Source: Rhodothermia bacterium
GTDB taxonomy: Bacteria; Bacteroidota; Rhodothermia; Balneolales; Balneolaceae
DNA: 64,000 nt
NCBI GenBank assembly: GCA_030427885.1
Contig: JAUICM010000004.1
Coordinates: forward strand, 1-64,000
Direction of reading: 5' to 3'
Shown here: piece after piece, positions 52,788 through 61,996 of the stretch
How positions within the stretch are numbered: position 1 is the stretch's first letter
Layout: each line of letters starts with the position of its first letter
Translations under genes and position numbers: made by a program
The notes under the pieces: generated by a model
Seen by the model: only the letters and a program-made list of their open reading frames with translations
The model's database searches: none
What the model was told of the DNA's origin: nothing

Positions 52788-52852
52788 ATCAAGGATATCC
52801 AACAACAAAAGAGGAATCAATTCGTAGCCCCATGAACCAAAATAATTTAATC

Positions 52853-52882
52853 TTGCTTTAAATTGCGGTATCACTATTTTTC
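52853..52882 (+). promoter_or_regulatory. Promoter of the DUF2135-DUF4398-OmpA operon
   Basis: TTG at 52853-52855, a 19 nt spacer, and TATTTTTC at 52875-52882, one base off TAnnTTTG. It lies 30 bp before the first ATG. Confidence 0.55.
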
Positions 52883-52912
52883 TGGTCGGGTACAATTAAA
52901 ACATGAGTTAAT

Positions 52913-53701
52913 ATGAAAAGAATAAAGTCGAGAGTAATCTCTCTAATCATAGTACAGCTGTTTCTGGTGGTTACATTTGTCAGCGCCCAACAAACAGAAG
53001 ACCCAAAGACAAAGGATCGTGCCGAAGATGTGTTCAGAGAAATGGAAGAAGGCGAGCTAACACTAAGGTTCATTAATGCGTTAACTGGAGACTATGTTCA
53101 GGGTGCAGATGTGACCATTGCGGGAGAATCGCACACTACTGACCATGAAGGAAGGGTGTTTTTTAAAGCGGATATTGAAGACGGTCTTGTTACTGTGACT
53201 TTTAAAAAGGAAGGGTTCATTACCAGTGAATTTGATATTGAGATCATGCTCGGGTCCGTCTGGCAAAACCGGATCTCCGTCTCTCCGGACATGAGGCCGG
53301 AGTCCATCCGGATCGTGCTGGACTGGAACAGGCGCCCCAGAGATCTGGATGCTCATCTGATCAAAGAAGGCGGATACCATATATCATATCGTAACAAGCG
53401 GGCCAGTGAAGACGGCGCCGCTCAACTCGATCGGGATGATACCAATGGAGAAGGACCCGAAACTATCACCATAAATCGTGTGGACCGGGATGGGATATAC
53501 CGGTATGTGGTTCATAACTTCAGTGATCGCAGTAGCTCAGGATCCAAAGATCTTTCAAACCGATCAAGAGCAACCGTTCGGATTTACGGCGACAACCGAC
53601 TGATGGAAACACACCGTATTACTGAAGATCGGAGAGGAACAAAATGGACGGTCTTTCAGATCAGGAACGGGAGTATTGAGGTTGTGAACACGATGGAATA
53701 G
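52913..53701 (+). CDS. Exported DUF2135/YfaP-like protein
   Basis: This 262-residue protein has a signal peptide (VTFVSAQQ). A carboxypeptidase-regulatory-like domain (LTLRFINALTGDYVQGADVTIAGE..., about 45-125) is followed by a DUF2135-type domain: IRIVLDWNRRPRDLDAHLIKEGGYHISY, LDRDDTNGEGPETITI, GIYRYVVHNFSDRS. The second domain is the YfaP fold, thought to bind calcium or assist surface assembly. It leads an envelope operon with two lipoprotein genes. Confidence 0.85.
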   Translation: MKRIKSRVISLIIVQLFLVVTFVSAQQTEDPKTKDRAEDVFREMEEGELTLRFINALTGDYVQGADVTIAGESHTTDHEGRVFFKADIEDGLVTVTFKKEGFITSEFDIEIMLGSVWQNRISVSPDMRPESIRIVLDWNRRPRDLDAHLIKEGGYHISYRNKRASEDGAAQLDRDDTNGEGPETITINRVDRDGIYRYVVHNFSDRSSSGSKDLSNRSRATVRIYGDNRLMETHRITEDRRGTKWTVFQIRNGSIEVVNTME

Positions 53702-53776
53702 CCGTAAAGAGAGTTCAAGGGAACAAACAACGGTAAACCGACTAGAACATTCAAAAGCTAATGAATAAATCTAGTC

Positions 53777-54142
53777 ATGAAACAATCAGCTACAATTGTA
53801 TTGCTGGCACTCCTTTTTGGAGCGTGCTCCAGCACTAAACCGCCTACCCAGAAGCTAACCCAGACCGAAGCATCCATACGACAGGCAGAACAGGTTGGAG
53901 CCGAGGAATACGCCCCTCTAGAGATTCGTGAAGCCCGTAAGAAACTGGAGCAATCGAAGGACCTTGTTGAGGATGAAAAGTATGAGGAAGCAAAACGAAC
54001 GGCAGACCAGGCCATGGTAAATGCCGAACTTGCCCAGATAAAATCACTATCCGCTAAAGCGCAAAAAGCAGTGTATGAATTGAAGCAAAGCATTCAGGCG
54101 CTGCAGGATGAAATTCAGAAAAATATTAACAGCAATCAGTAA
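53777..54142 (+). CDS. DUF4398 lipoprotein
   Basis: This 121-residue lipoprotein (LFGACSSTK) has a helical hairpin of the DUF4398 type: ASIRQAEQVGAEEYAPLEIREARKKLEQSKDLVEDEKYEEAKRTADQAMVNAELAQIKS. Such proteins are periplasmic and often sit beside OmpA-like genes. The next gene, 12 bp on, carries the same kind of hairpin joined to an OmpA domain. Confidence 0.9.
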   Translation: MKQSATIVLLALLFGACSSTKPPTQKLTQTEASIRQAEQVGAEEYAPLEIREARKKLEQSKDLVEDEKYEEAKRTADQAMVNAELAQIKSLSAKAQKAVYELKQSIQALQDEIQKNINSNQ

Positions 54143-54153
54143 CAGGTGTTGAT

Positions 54154-55035
54154 ATGAGAACAACGAAATTTTTACAATTACTTCTTTCCGGAACGTTAAT
54201 AATCTCTGTCTTAACAGCATGTGGAGGTCCCCCTCAGAACAACCCCTTGTTAACGGAAGCTGAGCAGGCATACAACAAGGCAGAAAACGACTCTTTGGTA
54301 GTTTTGAAGGCTCCGGTAGCACTGAAGGAAGCCGAAGAAAACCTGGAAAAGAGTCAGGAGATCTGGCAGAATAAAGGCGACAAAGAATTAGTGGAGCACT
54401 ATGCATATCTGGCGAAACAGAAAACAGCGATCGCTACCGAAACGGCCAAAATGAATGCAGCTCAGGATCAGGTTGAACGTGCAGAAGCGGAGAGAAAAGA
54501 AGTTTTGCTGGTAGCACGTAAAGCGGAAGCCGAAGCGGCTGAGCGAAAGGCTCAACAAGCTATTCAGGAATTGGAGTCTGTAAAAGCAGAAGCGAAAGAT
54601 GCTCAGAAAAGAGCGGAGGAAATGGCGGGCAGGATAAATGAACTGGAAGCAAATCAAACAGAGCGGGGACTGGTTCTTACTCTGAGTGACGTCCTGTTCG
54701 ACTTTAACAGTGCAGATTTGAAGGCCGGGTCAAGACGAGTGGTTGATGAGCTTACAAGTTTTCTGAACGAGTATCCGAACCGAAGGATCCAGATCGAGGG
54801 ACACACAGATAGTATCGGCTCCGAAGAGTATAACAAGCAACTTTCATTGCGAAGAGCAAATGCAGTAAAAGAGGCGTTAGTCTCTAACGGTATTAGTACT
54901 TCTAAGATTAACACTGTGGCATTAGGAGAGGAATATCCCGTCGCCTCTAATATTAATGAGGCCGGACGCCAGCAAAACAGGCGTGTGGAGATCATTGTTT
55001 CTGATGAAAATGGAGAAATTTCTCAGAGGAAATAA
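54154..55035 (+). CDS. DUF4398-OmpA peptidoglycan-binding lipoprotein
   Basis: This 293-residue lipoprotein (VLTACGGPP) has a DUF4398-like hairpin (about 30-95), a long Ala/Glu coiled coil (about 95-170) and a C-terminal OmpA domain. The OmpA domain reads DVLFDFNSADLKAGSRRVVDEL, IQIEGHTDSIGSEEYNKQLSLRRANAV and RQQNRRVEII, with the Asp and Arg that bind peptidoglycan. It tethers the outer membrane to the wall. It is the last gene of the operon. Confidence 0.93.
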   Translation: MRTTKFLQLLLSGTLIISVLTACGGPPQNNPLLTEAEQAYNKAENDSLVVLKAPVALKEAEENLEKSQEIWQNKGDKELVEHYAYLAKQKTAIATETAKMNAAQDQVERAEAERKEVLLVARKAEAEAAERKAQQAIQELESVKAEAKDAQKRAEEMAGRINELEANQTERGLVLTLSDVLFDFNSADLKAGSRRVVDELTSFLNEYPNRRIQIEGHTDSIGSEEYNKQLSLRRANAVKEALVSNGISTSKINTVALGEEYPVASNINEAGRQQNRRVEIIVSDENGEISQRK

Positions 55036-55157
55036 GTATAAACCAGAGTCATTTTTTATTTTTTGGGTTTAAGGTCGTGGTTTATATTATCCCTATCATT
55101 TTATTGGTAGAATGATGATTTTTACCCATTCATTAACACCCACTAAGAAATTAAAAA

Positions 55158-55994
55158 ATGAGCGAAGGTTACGGACTACTAAAAGGAAAAAAGGGAATAA
55201 TTTTTGGAGCACTGGATGAACGCAGCATAGCATGGAGGATCGCGCTGGCCTGTAAGCGGGAAGGAGCTGAATTTGTGTTGTCAAATGCGCCGATTGCCCT
55301 GAGACTTGGAACGCTGAATGGACTTGCCGAAGAAACCGGCGCAGAAATTATTCCATGTGATGCCTCAAGTGATGAAGAAATGGCTGAACTGATGGATAAA
55401 GTGAAAGAGAAGTTTGGCGGAGTCGATTTTATCCTTCACGCGATCGGGATGTCACCAAACATCAGAAAAGAAGTTGACTACAAAGAGCTGAATTACAACT
55501 GGTACCAGAAAACACTGGACATTTCAGCTATTTCTCTTCACCGTGTATTGAAATTTGCGGATGAAAAAGATGTGCTTAATAACGAAGCAAGCGTGGTAGC
55601 TCTTTCTTACATCGGGGCACAACGAATTTTCAGAAAATATTCTGATATGAACGATGCCAAAGCTTTACTCGAAAGTATTGCCCGTAACTTCGGCTATAAT
55701 CTTGCTCTCAAGAAAGGGGTTCGGGTTAATACCATTTCTCAGGCGCCAACAAGAACTTCAGCTGGTTCAGGAATTGACGATTTTGATGGGATGTATGTGT
55801 TTGCCGAAAAGATCGCCCCACTGGGCAACCCAACCGCAGATGAATGTGCTGACTACTGTGTAACACTGTTCTCGGACCTTACAAAGAAAGTAACCATGCA
55901 GAACCTGTACCATGATGGCGGATTTGTTACATCAGGAGTATCACAGGAACTCATTGATGATATGACAGAGTTGTATCTCAAAGACAAAAAATAA
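55158..55994 (+). CDS. fabI: Enoyl-ACP reductase (NADH)
   Basis: This 278-residue SDR-type reductase performs the last reduction step of fatty acid elongation and is the triclosan target. It has GIIFGALDERSIAWRIALACKREGAE at the cofactor site, HAIGMSP, SYIGAQ and the catalytic Tyr-x6-Lys in YSDMNDAK, then VRVNTISQAPTRTSAGSGI. The position after SYIGAQ reads RIFRK where other FabI proteins have a different loop. ruvC follows by 3 bp. Confidence 0.96.
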   Translation: MSEGYGLLKGKKGIIFGALDERSIAWRIALACKREGAEFVLSNAPIALRLGTLNGLAEETGAEIIPCDASSDEEMAELMDKVKEKFGGVDFILHAIGMSPNIRKEVDYKELNYNWYQKTLDISAISLHRVLKFADEKDVLNNEASVVALSYIGAQRIFRKYSDMNDAKALLESIARNFGYNLALKKGVRVNTISQAPTRTSAGSGIDDFDGMYVFAEKIAPLGNPTADECADYCVTLFSDLTKKVTMQNLYHDGGFVTSGVSQELIDDMTELYLKDKK

Positions 55995-55997
55995 TTT

Positions 55998-56567
55998 ATG
56001 CCAGACATTATCCTCGGTATTGATCCCGGATCCCGAAATACCGGTTATGCGGTACTAACCGAGGAGAATGGCTCTTTGATAGCTCTGAGATGTGATGTCA
56101 TAAAACTGGCCCATATCAAGGAGCACTCAGACCGGCTGAAACATATATATGATGCCGTTTTGAATATCATACAGTCGGTTAAGCCAAATAAATGTGCCGT
56201 TGAAACTCCGATCTATGGAGTAGACCCACAGGCAATGCTTAAACTGGGACGGGCACAGGCAGCAGCTATTCTTGCCATCAAGCAGTCGGGGCTGGAAGCC
56301 ATAGAATATTTTCCTAAAGTGGTTAAGAAATCCATCACAGGAAATGGGAATGCCAATAAGGAGCAAGTAGCTTTCATGCTTAAAAAGATGATCAGGTTGC
56401 CTGAAGAGAAACTATCCAACGATGCAACGGATGCGCTTGCTGTGGCCTGGTGCCATATGATGAATAGCGGAAAGATCCCAACGGGCTCGAAGAAAACGCA
56501 TCAGAATAATAAGAAGTCAGACTGGGCTTCATTTATTGAAGAAAATCCAGACAGGGTACGGGGATAA
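55998..56567 (+). CDS. ruvC: Holliday junction resolvase RuvC
   Basis: This 189-residue RNase H-fold endonuclease cleaves Holliday junctions together with RuvAB. It shows IDPGSRNTGYAV with the first catalytic Asp, VETPIYG with the Glu, and LSNDATDALAVAWCHM with the final Asp pair. The C-terminus is slightly longer than in E. coli and rich in Lys and Asn. It lies between fabI and ruvA with almost no spacing. Confidence 0.97.
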   Translation: MPDIILGIDPGSRNTGYAVLTEENGSLIALRCDVIKLAHIKEHSDRLKHIYDAVLNIIQSVKPNKCAVETPIYGVDPQAMLKLGRAQAAAILAIKQSGLEAIEYFPKVVKKSITGNGNANKEQVAFMLKKMIRLPEEKLSNDATDALAVAWCHMMNSGKIPTGSKKTHQNNKKSDWASFIEENPDRVRG

Positions 56568-56570
56568 AGC

Positions 56571-57167
56571 ATGATCGCATTCCTAAAGGGCTATATCGAA
56601 GAAAAGGGAGACGGGCAAGTGCTTCTGGATGTACAAGGTGTGGGCTATCAGGTTGAAATATCTACTCAAACACTTGAACAGCTGGCCTCGGCGGGAAGCG
56701 AGGTAAAGCTCCTGATCCATCACCATATCACAGAAAGTGACCAAAGATTATTCGGGTTTTACACTAAAGATGAGAAGGCACTTTTTGAGAAGCTGATCAC
56801 AGTTAAAGGAGTAGGTCCAAAACTAGGATTGACAATTTTGAGTGGTTTACCGGCATCTACATTGATCGGGGCAATCACCGCGGCAGACACCACAACACTT
56901 TCAAGAGTTCCGGGAATTGGAAAGAAAACAGCAGAGCGTATCGTACTGGAGTTAAAAGATAAACTGGCGGAGTATTCTGTTTCGGCAGGATCTGATCCTA
57001 AGCAGGGAACACCTTCAGGAGTAATGGATGAGACCATTCAGGCATTAGAGGCACTGGGCTTCAAAAAAAGAGAAGCAGAACAGGCCGTCCTTAAAGTATT
57101 GAAAGAAGAAAGTGGTCAGGAAACCTCACAAGTGATAAGGAAAGCACTATCGTTACTGAACAAATAG
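56571..57167 (+). CDS. ruvA: Holliday junction DNA helicase subunit RuvA
   Basis: This 198-residue tetrameric junction-binding protein has an N-terminal OB fold (MIAFLKGYIEEKGDGQVLLDVQGVGYQVEI), two helix-hairpin-helix motifs (ITVKGVGPKLGLTIL, LSRVPGIGKKTAERIVLELKDKL) and a C-terminal RuvB-binding domain (IQALEALGFKKREAEQAVLKVL). It begins 3 bp after ruvC. ruvB is not in the window. Confidence 0.98.
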   Translation: MIAFLKGYIEEKGDGQVLLDVQGVGYQVEISTQTLEQLASAGSEVKLLIHHHITESDQRLFGFYTKDEKALFEKLITVKGVGPKLGLTILSGLPASTLIGAITAADTTTLSRVPGIGKKTAERIVLELKDKLAEYSVSAGSDPKQGTPSGVMDETIQALEALGFKKREAEQAVLKVLKEESGQETSQVIRKALSLLNK

Positions 57168-57255
57168 CGTTCAGGTAACAATTTCTTCATTTTATATTGG
57201 TTCAGGACATTAGTACCATTATTAAATTGTGAGTTCTTAATTAAATATCGTTGCT

Positions 57256-57933
57256 GTGGCTAAACAAACTATCCTCGTTGTAGATGATGAAAAAGATCTG
57301 CTTGATCTGATCGAGTATAATCTGAAAAAAGAAGGGTTTCAGGTTCTGAAAGCCGAAAATGGTGAAGAAGGGATCAAAGTTGCCAAAGAGCACAAACCTG
57401 ATTTGGTGCTTCTGGATATTATGATGCCAAAGATGGATGGTCTGGAGGCAGTAGAGATCATGAGGATGGATGACGCCCTGAAAAAGATTCCTATAATATT
57501 CCTTACCGCCAGAAGTGATGAAAAAACGGAAGTGGAAGGCCTCGACAAAGGAGGGGACGACTTCATCACTAAGCCAATAAGCACTACTAAACTTGTTTCA
57601 CGCATCAAGGCGGTGATGCGCCGGTTTGATGAAAATCAGGAATCAGTTAATAAGCTGGAAGTGCATGACCTTGAGATCGATAAAGACCGTTACCTGGTTA
57701 AAAAATCAGGAGAAGAGTTCCAGCTGCCACGGAAAGAATTTGAGTTATTGTTTTTCCTTGCCAGCAGAAAAGGAAAGGTTCTGGACAGGCAAACACTGCT
57801 TAATAAAGTTTGGGGAGATAATATTTACGTTGTCGACCGCACGGTTGACGTACATGTCAGAAAGATCAGAGAAAAATTAGGCGACCACTATATCGAAACG
57901 GTTAAAGGGGTTGGATATCGCTTTAAAGAATGA
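57256..57933 (+). CDS. PhoB/OmpR-family response regulator
   Basis: This 225-residue protein has a receiver domain with the phospho-acceptor Asp54 in LVLLDIMMPK, Lys in FITKPIS, and a C-terminal winged helix (FQLPRKEFELLFFLASRKGKVLDRQTLLNKVWGDN...RTVDVHVRKIREKLGDHYIETVKGVGYRF). The start is GTG. It overlaps the kinase gene by 4 bp, so the two form a two-component pair of PhoB/PhoR type. A phosphate signal is possible but not proved. Confidence 0.94.
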   Translation: MAKQTILVVDDEKDLLDLIEYNLKKEGFQVLKAENGEEGIKVAKEHKPDLVLLDIMMPKMDGLEAVEIMRMDDALKKIPIIFLTARSDEKTEVEGLDKGGDDFITKPISTTKLVSRIKAVMRRFDENQESVNKLEVHDLEIDKDRYLVKKSGEEFQLPRKEFELLFFLASRKGKVLDRQTLLNKVWGDNIYVVDRTVDVHVRKIREKLGDHYIETVKGVGYRFKE

Positions 57934-59018
57934 GCAAGTCTCGTAGAAGGTCCAGGGTGTATAAACTTGGGCTTAGAATAGCATTTTACACTTCCGTACT
58001 ATCAGCAGCGGTAGCATTTCTGCTGTTATGGTACCTCTACGACATTCCAGCTATGGAGGGCCTTTCTGTTTCTCTGTGGATCATGGTCGGGGTGTTTGTG
58101 GTGAGCTATTTTGTAAGTTTTGCATTACAGTTTCGAAGGATCAAAGTTCTTGAACAGGTTTCAAAAAATATATCCAAGAAGAGATTCGAGGAAATACAGG
58201 ATCTGAGAACTTTTTATGATGATGAACTCGACTATATCATAAAGCATCTCATTAAGTCGAGCAGAACAGTTGAGCGGGAGATCCAGCGGCTAAATAGAAT
58301 TGAGAATTACAGAAAGGAGTTCATTGGCGATATTTCTCATGAGTTAAAGACTCCTATCTTTGCTATTCAGGGGTTTATAGAGACTTTGCTAAACGGTGCG
58401 TTGGAGGATGAGGAAGTAAACCGGGATTTTCTGCAAAAAGCGATGAGAAATGTTAACCGCCTGATCTTTCTCACCAAAGATCTTATGGAGATCTCCAAAC
58501 TGGAAACAGGGGAGCTTAAATCCGAGATCGAAGACGTTTATTTATATGAACTAGTTCATGATGTTTCAGAAAGCCTGGTGTATAAGGCCCAAAAAGAAAA
58601 CATCTCCATTGTAGTTAATAAATTCGACAGGAATATTCGGGTTAAAGCAGATAAGAATCAGGTTCGCCAGGTACTGATCAATCTCATTGAGAATGCTATA
58701 AAATATAATGTGCCGGGAGGAAAAGTTGAGGTTACATTGACACTTCCTCCAAAGACTCCGCACAAAGTTCATCTTCAGGTTTCAGACACAGGTATTGGTA
58801 TTGATGAATCGGACCTTCCACGTGTAACAGAACGGTTTTTCAGAGTAGACAAATCGAGATCCCGGGAAAGGGGTGGAACAGGACTTGGCCTGGCTATTGT
58901 AAAGCATATCATCGAAGCGCATGGGGAGCAGCTCAAGATCAAAAGTGAGCCTAATAAAGGTTCCACATTTATAATTACGCTCACCCGATCAGAATCTCCG
59001 CAAGAACCGGAGCGTTAA
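57930..59018 (+). CDS. PhoR-type sensor histidine kinase
   Basis: This 362-residue kinase has two N-terminal membrane segments with almost no periplasmic loop, a short HAMP-like linker, and the kinase core: DISHELKTPIFAIQGFIETLL with the phospho-His, NLIENAIKYN, DTGIGI and GTGLGLAIVKHI. The lack of an extracytoplasmic domain suggests membrane or protein-partner sensing. It phosphorylates the regulator encoded just upstream. Confidence 0.94.
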   Translation: MSKSRRRSRVYKLGLRIAFYTSVLSAAVAFLLLWYLYDIPAMEGLSVSLWIMVGVFVVSYFVSFALQFRRIKVLEQVSKNISKKRFEEIQDLRTFYDDELDYIIKHLIKSSRTVEREIQRLNRIENYRKEFIGDISHELKTPIFAIQGFIETLLNGALEDEEVNRDFLQKAMRNVNRLIFLTKDLMEISKLETGELKSEIEDVYLYELVHDVSESLVYKAQKENISIVVNKFDRNIRVKADKNQVRQVLINLIENAIKYNVPGGKVEVTLTLPPKTPHKVHLQVSDTGIGIDESDLPRVTERFFRVDKSRSRERGGTGLGLAIVKHIIEAHGEQLKIKSEPNKGSTFIITLTRSESPQEPER

Positions 59019-59032
59019 TAGCTTTTTTTGGC

Positions 59033-59040
59033 TACCTTTG
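59033..59040 (+). promoter_or_regulatory. -7 element TACCTTTG before the guanylyltransferase gene
   Basis: This is an exact TAnnTTTG match 33 bp before the ATG at 59073. No clear TTG lies 19-21 nt upstream. Confidence 0.35.
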
Positions 59041-59072
59041 GGAAAGAATGTTCTCACAGACAATACGACTAC

Positions 59073-60158
59073 ATGACCTACGCAGTAATTATGGCCGGGG
59101 GATCCGGCACCAGATTCTGGCCTAAAAGTACGAAAGCTCTTCCCAAGCAATTTCTGAATCTGTTCGGAAGTGGCACCATGATTCAGAATACAGCGAACCG
59201 AATCAAGGAACTGATTCCTCAGGAACGGATCATGGTTGTTACAAATGAGGATTATGTTTCAATCGTGAAAGAGCAGCTGCCAAAAGTGCCAGAAGAGAAT
59301 ATAGTAGGTGAACCGGTGGCTAAAAACACCGCGCCATGTGTAGCTATTGCCGCTGAGTTGTTAGCTAAGAAAGATCCGGAAGCGACCATGGTTGTTTTAC
59401 CTGCTGATCATCATATTACTGATCAGGAATCATTCCTTAAGATTCTACGGTCTGCGATAGCTAAAGCTGAAGACGGAGAGAATCTGGTAACTATTGGTAT
59501 TCAGCCAACTCGCCCCGAGACAGGCTTTGGGTATATTCACGGAAAGTCAGAATCAGGCTCCGAGTACAGCGGGAATATGGTTTACGAGGTAAATGCCTTT
59601 GAGGAGAAGCCTAATGCTATCAAAGCGCAGGAATATCTGGACTCCGGAGAATATTTTTGGAACAGCGGGATGTTTGTATGGAAGGCCAAAACGGTGTTAA
59701 AGGAGATCGAGTCTCAGTTGCCTGCTATGTACGAAGAGCTCAAACTCTCGTCCGAGGAGTTTTATACATCAACACATATTCCAGCAGTTAATGACTTTTA
59801 TCAGAATTGTGAATCCATTTCCATTGACTATGGTATTATGGAAGGGGCAGGGTCGGTATATGTGGTTCCGGGAGAATTTGGATGGAATGACGTGGGTAGC
59901 TGGACCGCTGTTTATGAACTTGCTGAGAAGGACGCCCTTGGAAATTCAGTTCAGGCTCTTAATGTGATGTTTGCAGCATCAGAAAACAATCTGGTTCTTT
60001 CCGGTGGGGAGAAAATGATCTCGCTTGTGGGAATCGATAATGTTGCTGTTGTTGAGACAGATGATGCAATCCTCGTGTGTAATCTGAATACCGCTCAGGG
60101 AGTAAAAGAGATCGTGGAACAGCTGAAGGGATCAGATGATTACGAGAAGTTCCTCTAA
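59073..60158 (+). CDS. manC: Mannose-1-phosphate guanylyltransferase
   Basis: This 361-residue nucleotidyltransferase makes GDP-mannose, a precursor of surface polysaccharide. Signatures are MAGGSGTRFWPKS with KALPKQFL at the start, ADHHITDQESF, FEEKPNAIKA and NSGMFVWKA. It lacks the C-terminal isomerase domain of bifunctional enzymes. The ATG at 59073 starts right before the nucleotide-binding loop; a frame extending upstream is less likely. Confidence 0.93.
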   Translation: MTYAVIMAGGSGTRFWPKSTKALPKQFLNLFGSGTMIQNTANRIKELIPQERIMVVTNEDYVSIVKEQLPKVPEENIVGEPVAKNTAPCVAIAAELLAKKDPEATMVVLPADHHITDQESFLKILRSAIAKAEDGENLVTIGIQPTRPETGFGYIHGKSESGSEYSGNMVYEVNAFEEKPNAIKAQEYLDSGEYFWNSGMFVWKAKTVLKEIESQLPAMYEELKLSSEEFYTSTHIPAVNDFYQNCESISIDYGIMEGAGSVYVVPGEFGWNDVGSWTAVYELAEKDALGNSVQALNVMFAASENNLVLSGGEKMISLVGIDNVAVVETDDAILVCNLNTAQGVKEIVEQLKGSDDYEKFL

Positions 60159-60916
60159 TCAAAGGTAAAGCTTAACATATCATATGCCAGCCGGATGTGG
60201 GAAGGAAGCCGTTTATTGGTTTCTTCATGATCCACAAAACTATTCATATGGATCAGATATGCCTTTGGAACTCCAAGATCATTAATAATATCCACAGCCT
60301 GAGGAATTGTTAAATGGGTGGGGTGCTCAGGTTCCCAGCGCAGAGCACTTAAGATCACAAGCTCACAATCTTTAATGAGTTCAAGAGTAGATTCTGGGAC
60401 CTCTTTAACATCAGTTAGATATGCAATGGAGTTTATTCTAAATCCAAGGATATCAAGAGAACCATGTTTTACTGGAAGTGGAGTAATCTGAATGCCATCC
60501 AGTTCCATAGCCGCGGTCATGACTTTTAAGTCGAGAGAGGTCGACCCCGGATATTTGTTTTCTCCGAACAGGTAATCAAACCTTTGTTCAATAGATGATA
60601 CGGCACTTTCGGTGGTATACACCGGAATAGAGTCTTTTCTCAGGTAATTATACATTCGAAGATCATCAATGCCACCAATATGATCCATATGTTCATGTGT
60701 GATAAGAACATGATCGACAGAGCGAATCCCGGACCGAATACTTTGGATGCGAAACTCCGGCCCGACATCAATCAACAGAGAACAAGAGTCAGACTGTATC
60801 CAGGCAGAGCAACGGGTACGTTCATTTCGGGGGTCATGCGCAAGTTCTTCTCTTTTGAAACCGCCCGCAACGGGTACACCCATAGAAGTTCCGGTGCCTA
60901 AAAAAGTAAACTTCAT
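60155..60916 (-). CDS. Metallo-beta-lactamase-fold hydrolase (PhnP/RNase Z-like)
   Basis: This 253-residue protein begins MKFTFLGTGTSMGVPVAGG, typical of the PhnP/lipoyltransferase-like MBL group. The metal motif THEHMDHIGG is intact, with later ligands in VKHGSLDI, YLTDVKEVP and HMNSFVDHEET. It is likely a cyclic phosphodiesterase or similar. It overlaps the end of manC by 4 bp on the opposite strand. The ATG at 60916 avoids overlap with the upstream gene. Confidence 0.92.
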   Translation of the reverse strand: MKFTFLGTGTSMGVPVAGGFKREELAHDPRNERTRCSAWIQSDSCSLLIDVGPEFRIQSIRSGIRSVDHVLITHEHMDHIGGIDDLRMYNYLRKDSIPVYTTESAVSSIEQRFDYLFGENKYPGSTSLDLKVMTAAMELDGIQITPLPVKHGSLDILGFRINSIAYLTDVKEVPESTLELIKDCELVILSALRWEPEHPTHLTIPQAVDIINDLGVPKAYLIHMNSFVDHEETNKRLPSHIRLAYDMLSFTFD

Positions 60917-60917
60917 A

Positions 60918-61217
60918 TCATTCCAGTTCCCACTCATCAGAGGTTTCGGCAGGGGTAACCTCTAAGCGATCCCATAATTTTTCCAGTTCCTTACGAATGG
61001 CAGGTTTAATATAACTTTCTGAGAGTTCGATCTGACCAAGAACCCGGGCGATAGTCCCTATCTGAGACTCAACCGGTTTATTCTTATTAACCATTACCAG
61101 TTTATCCCCCTCAATTACACAATCTGCACCCCGAAAAGCCCCACGCTCTTTTCTGAGTCGGTATCCCGATTGCTCAAGAAGATGTTCCAGTTCAAGTAAT
61201 AGTTTGTCGGGTTTCAC
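60918..61217 (-). CDS. Small conserved-looking protein of unknown function
   Basis: This 99-residue protein is mostly helical with a short beta hairpin in the middle (GAFRGADCVIEGDKLVMVNKNKPVE). It overlaps the start side of a membrane protein gene by 4 bp and ends 1 bp before the MBL gene, so all three are coupled on one transcript. No motif points to a function. Confidence 0.75.
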   Translation of the reverse strand: MKPDKLLLELEHLLEQSGYRLRKERGAFRGADCVIEGDKLVMVNKNKPVESQIGTIARVLGQIELSESYIKPAIRKELEKLWDRLEVTPAETSDEWELE

Positions 61218-61936
61218 AAGCCAATCCCAATTGTTATTGAGTGCACGGTAAGATCGTAGTCATATACGTTACCGTCAATATTAAATGATTTAAAGTTAAA
61301 CTCGTAACCAAAATTAAGGGCTTTTCCGAATAAAGCATCCAGAATGGTTAGCTGACTTTTGCCGTTCATATAAAAAGCAGATCCTCCGAAGAACCCTCCG
61401 TCAGAGCCACTGAATCCATAACCCGGCAGAAATTGATTGGTAAGTACCACCCTTCTCGAAAAACGATAATCTATAAACCCGCCACCGCCACCGCCAAAGA
61501 ACGATTGATTAAAGGAGTCAGGGTAAGTATCGGAACTCGAGGAAGTATAACTTGTGTGTAATTGAAGGGGAATCCCAACGAAAAGCCTTGGGCCGCGGAT
61601 CAGGGCAAATTTGTTAGACATTATAAGTCCTATCTCAAGAAAAGACTTGTCTTTTAATCCGGATACTCTGTTTCCAATGCGCCCGAAGAGCTGAACCCCG
61701 GCATATTCAAGGTTAACGGCCAGTAGCATATTATCTACTTCAAGCTCTTTAACCTGGGGGTCAACCAATTGTCCTGCATAATCAAAAGAAACAGGCGCTA
61801 CACCAATGCTTAAAAATGTAGAAGGGATCTCAATTCTTTTTGGGGCGTCATCAATGCTGAACATTTGGGATCTTCCAGTTGCTGATACCGCAAAAAGAAT
61901 AATAAAAGTAAAAGTAGCAGATTTTAACTTTTGCAT
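61214..61936 (-). CDS. Outer-membrane beta-barrel-like protein
   Basis: This 241-residue protein has a signal peptide (VSATGRSQ). Alternating beta segments, a Gly-rich loop (FFGGGGGGFIDYRF) and the end VYDYDLTVHSITIGIGL suggest an 8- to 10-stranded outer-membrane barrel. It is the first gene of a three-gene minus-strand operon with the small gene and the MBL hydrolase gene. No specific family can be named. Confidence 0.75.
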   Translation of the reverse strand: MQKLKSATFTFIILFAVSATGRSQMFSIDDAPKRIEIPSTFLSIGVAPVSFDYAGQLVDPQVKELEVDNMLLAVNLEYAGVQLFGRIGNRVSGLKDKSFLEIGLIMSNKFALIRGPRLFVGIPLQLHTSYTSSSSDTYPDSFNQSFFGGGGGGFIDYRFSRRVVLTNQFLPGYGFSGSDGGFFGGSAFYMNGKSQLTILDALFGKALNFGYEFNFKSFNIDGNVYDYDLTVHSITIGIGL

Positions 61937-61996
61937 AGGGAATGAATTAAACAATATTATTATTCTTAGAATAACGAAAAATAACGAGGTTATTTC

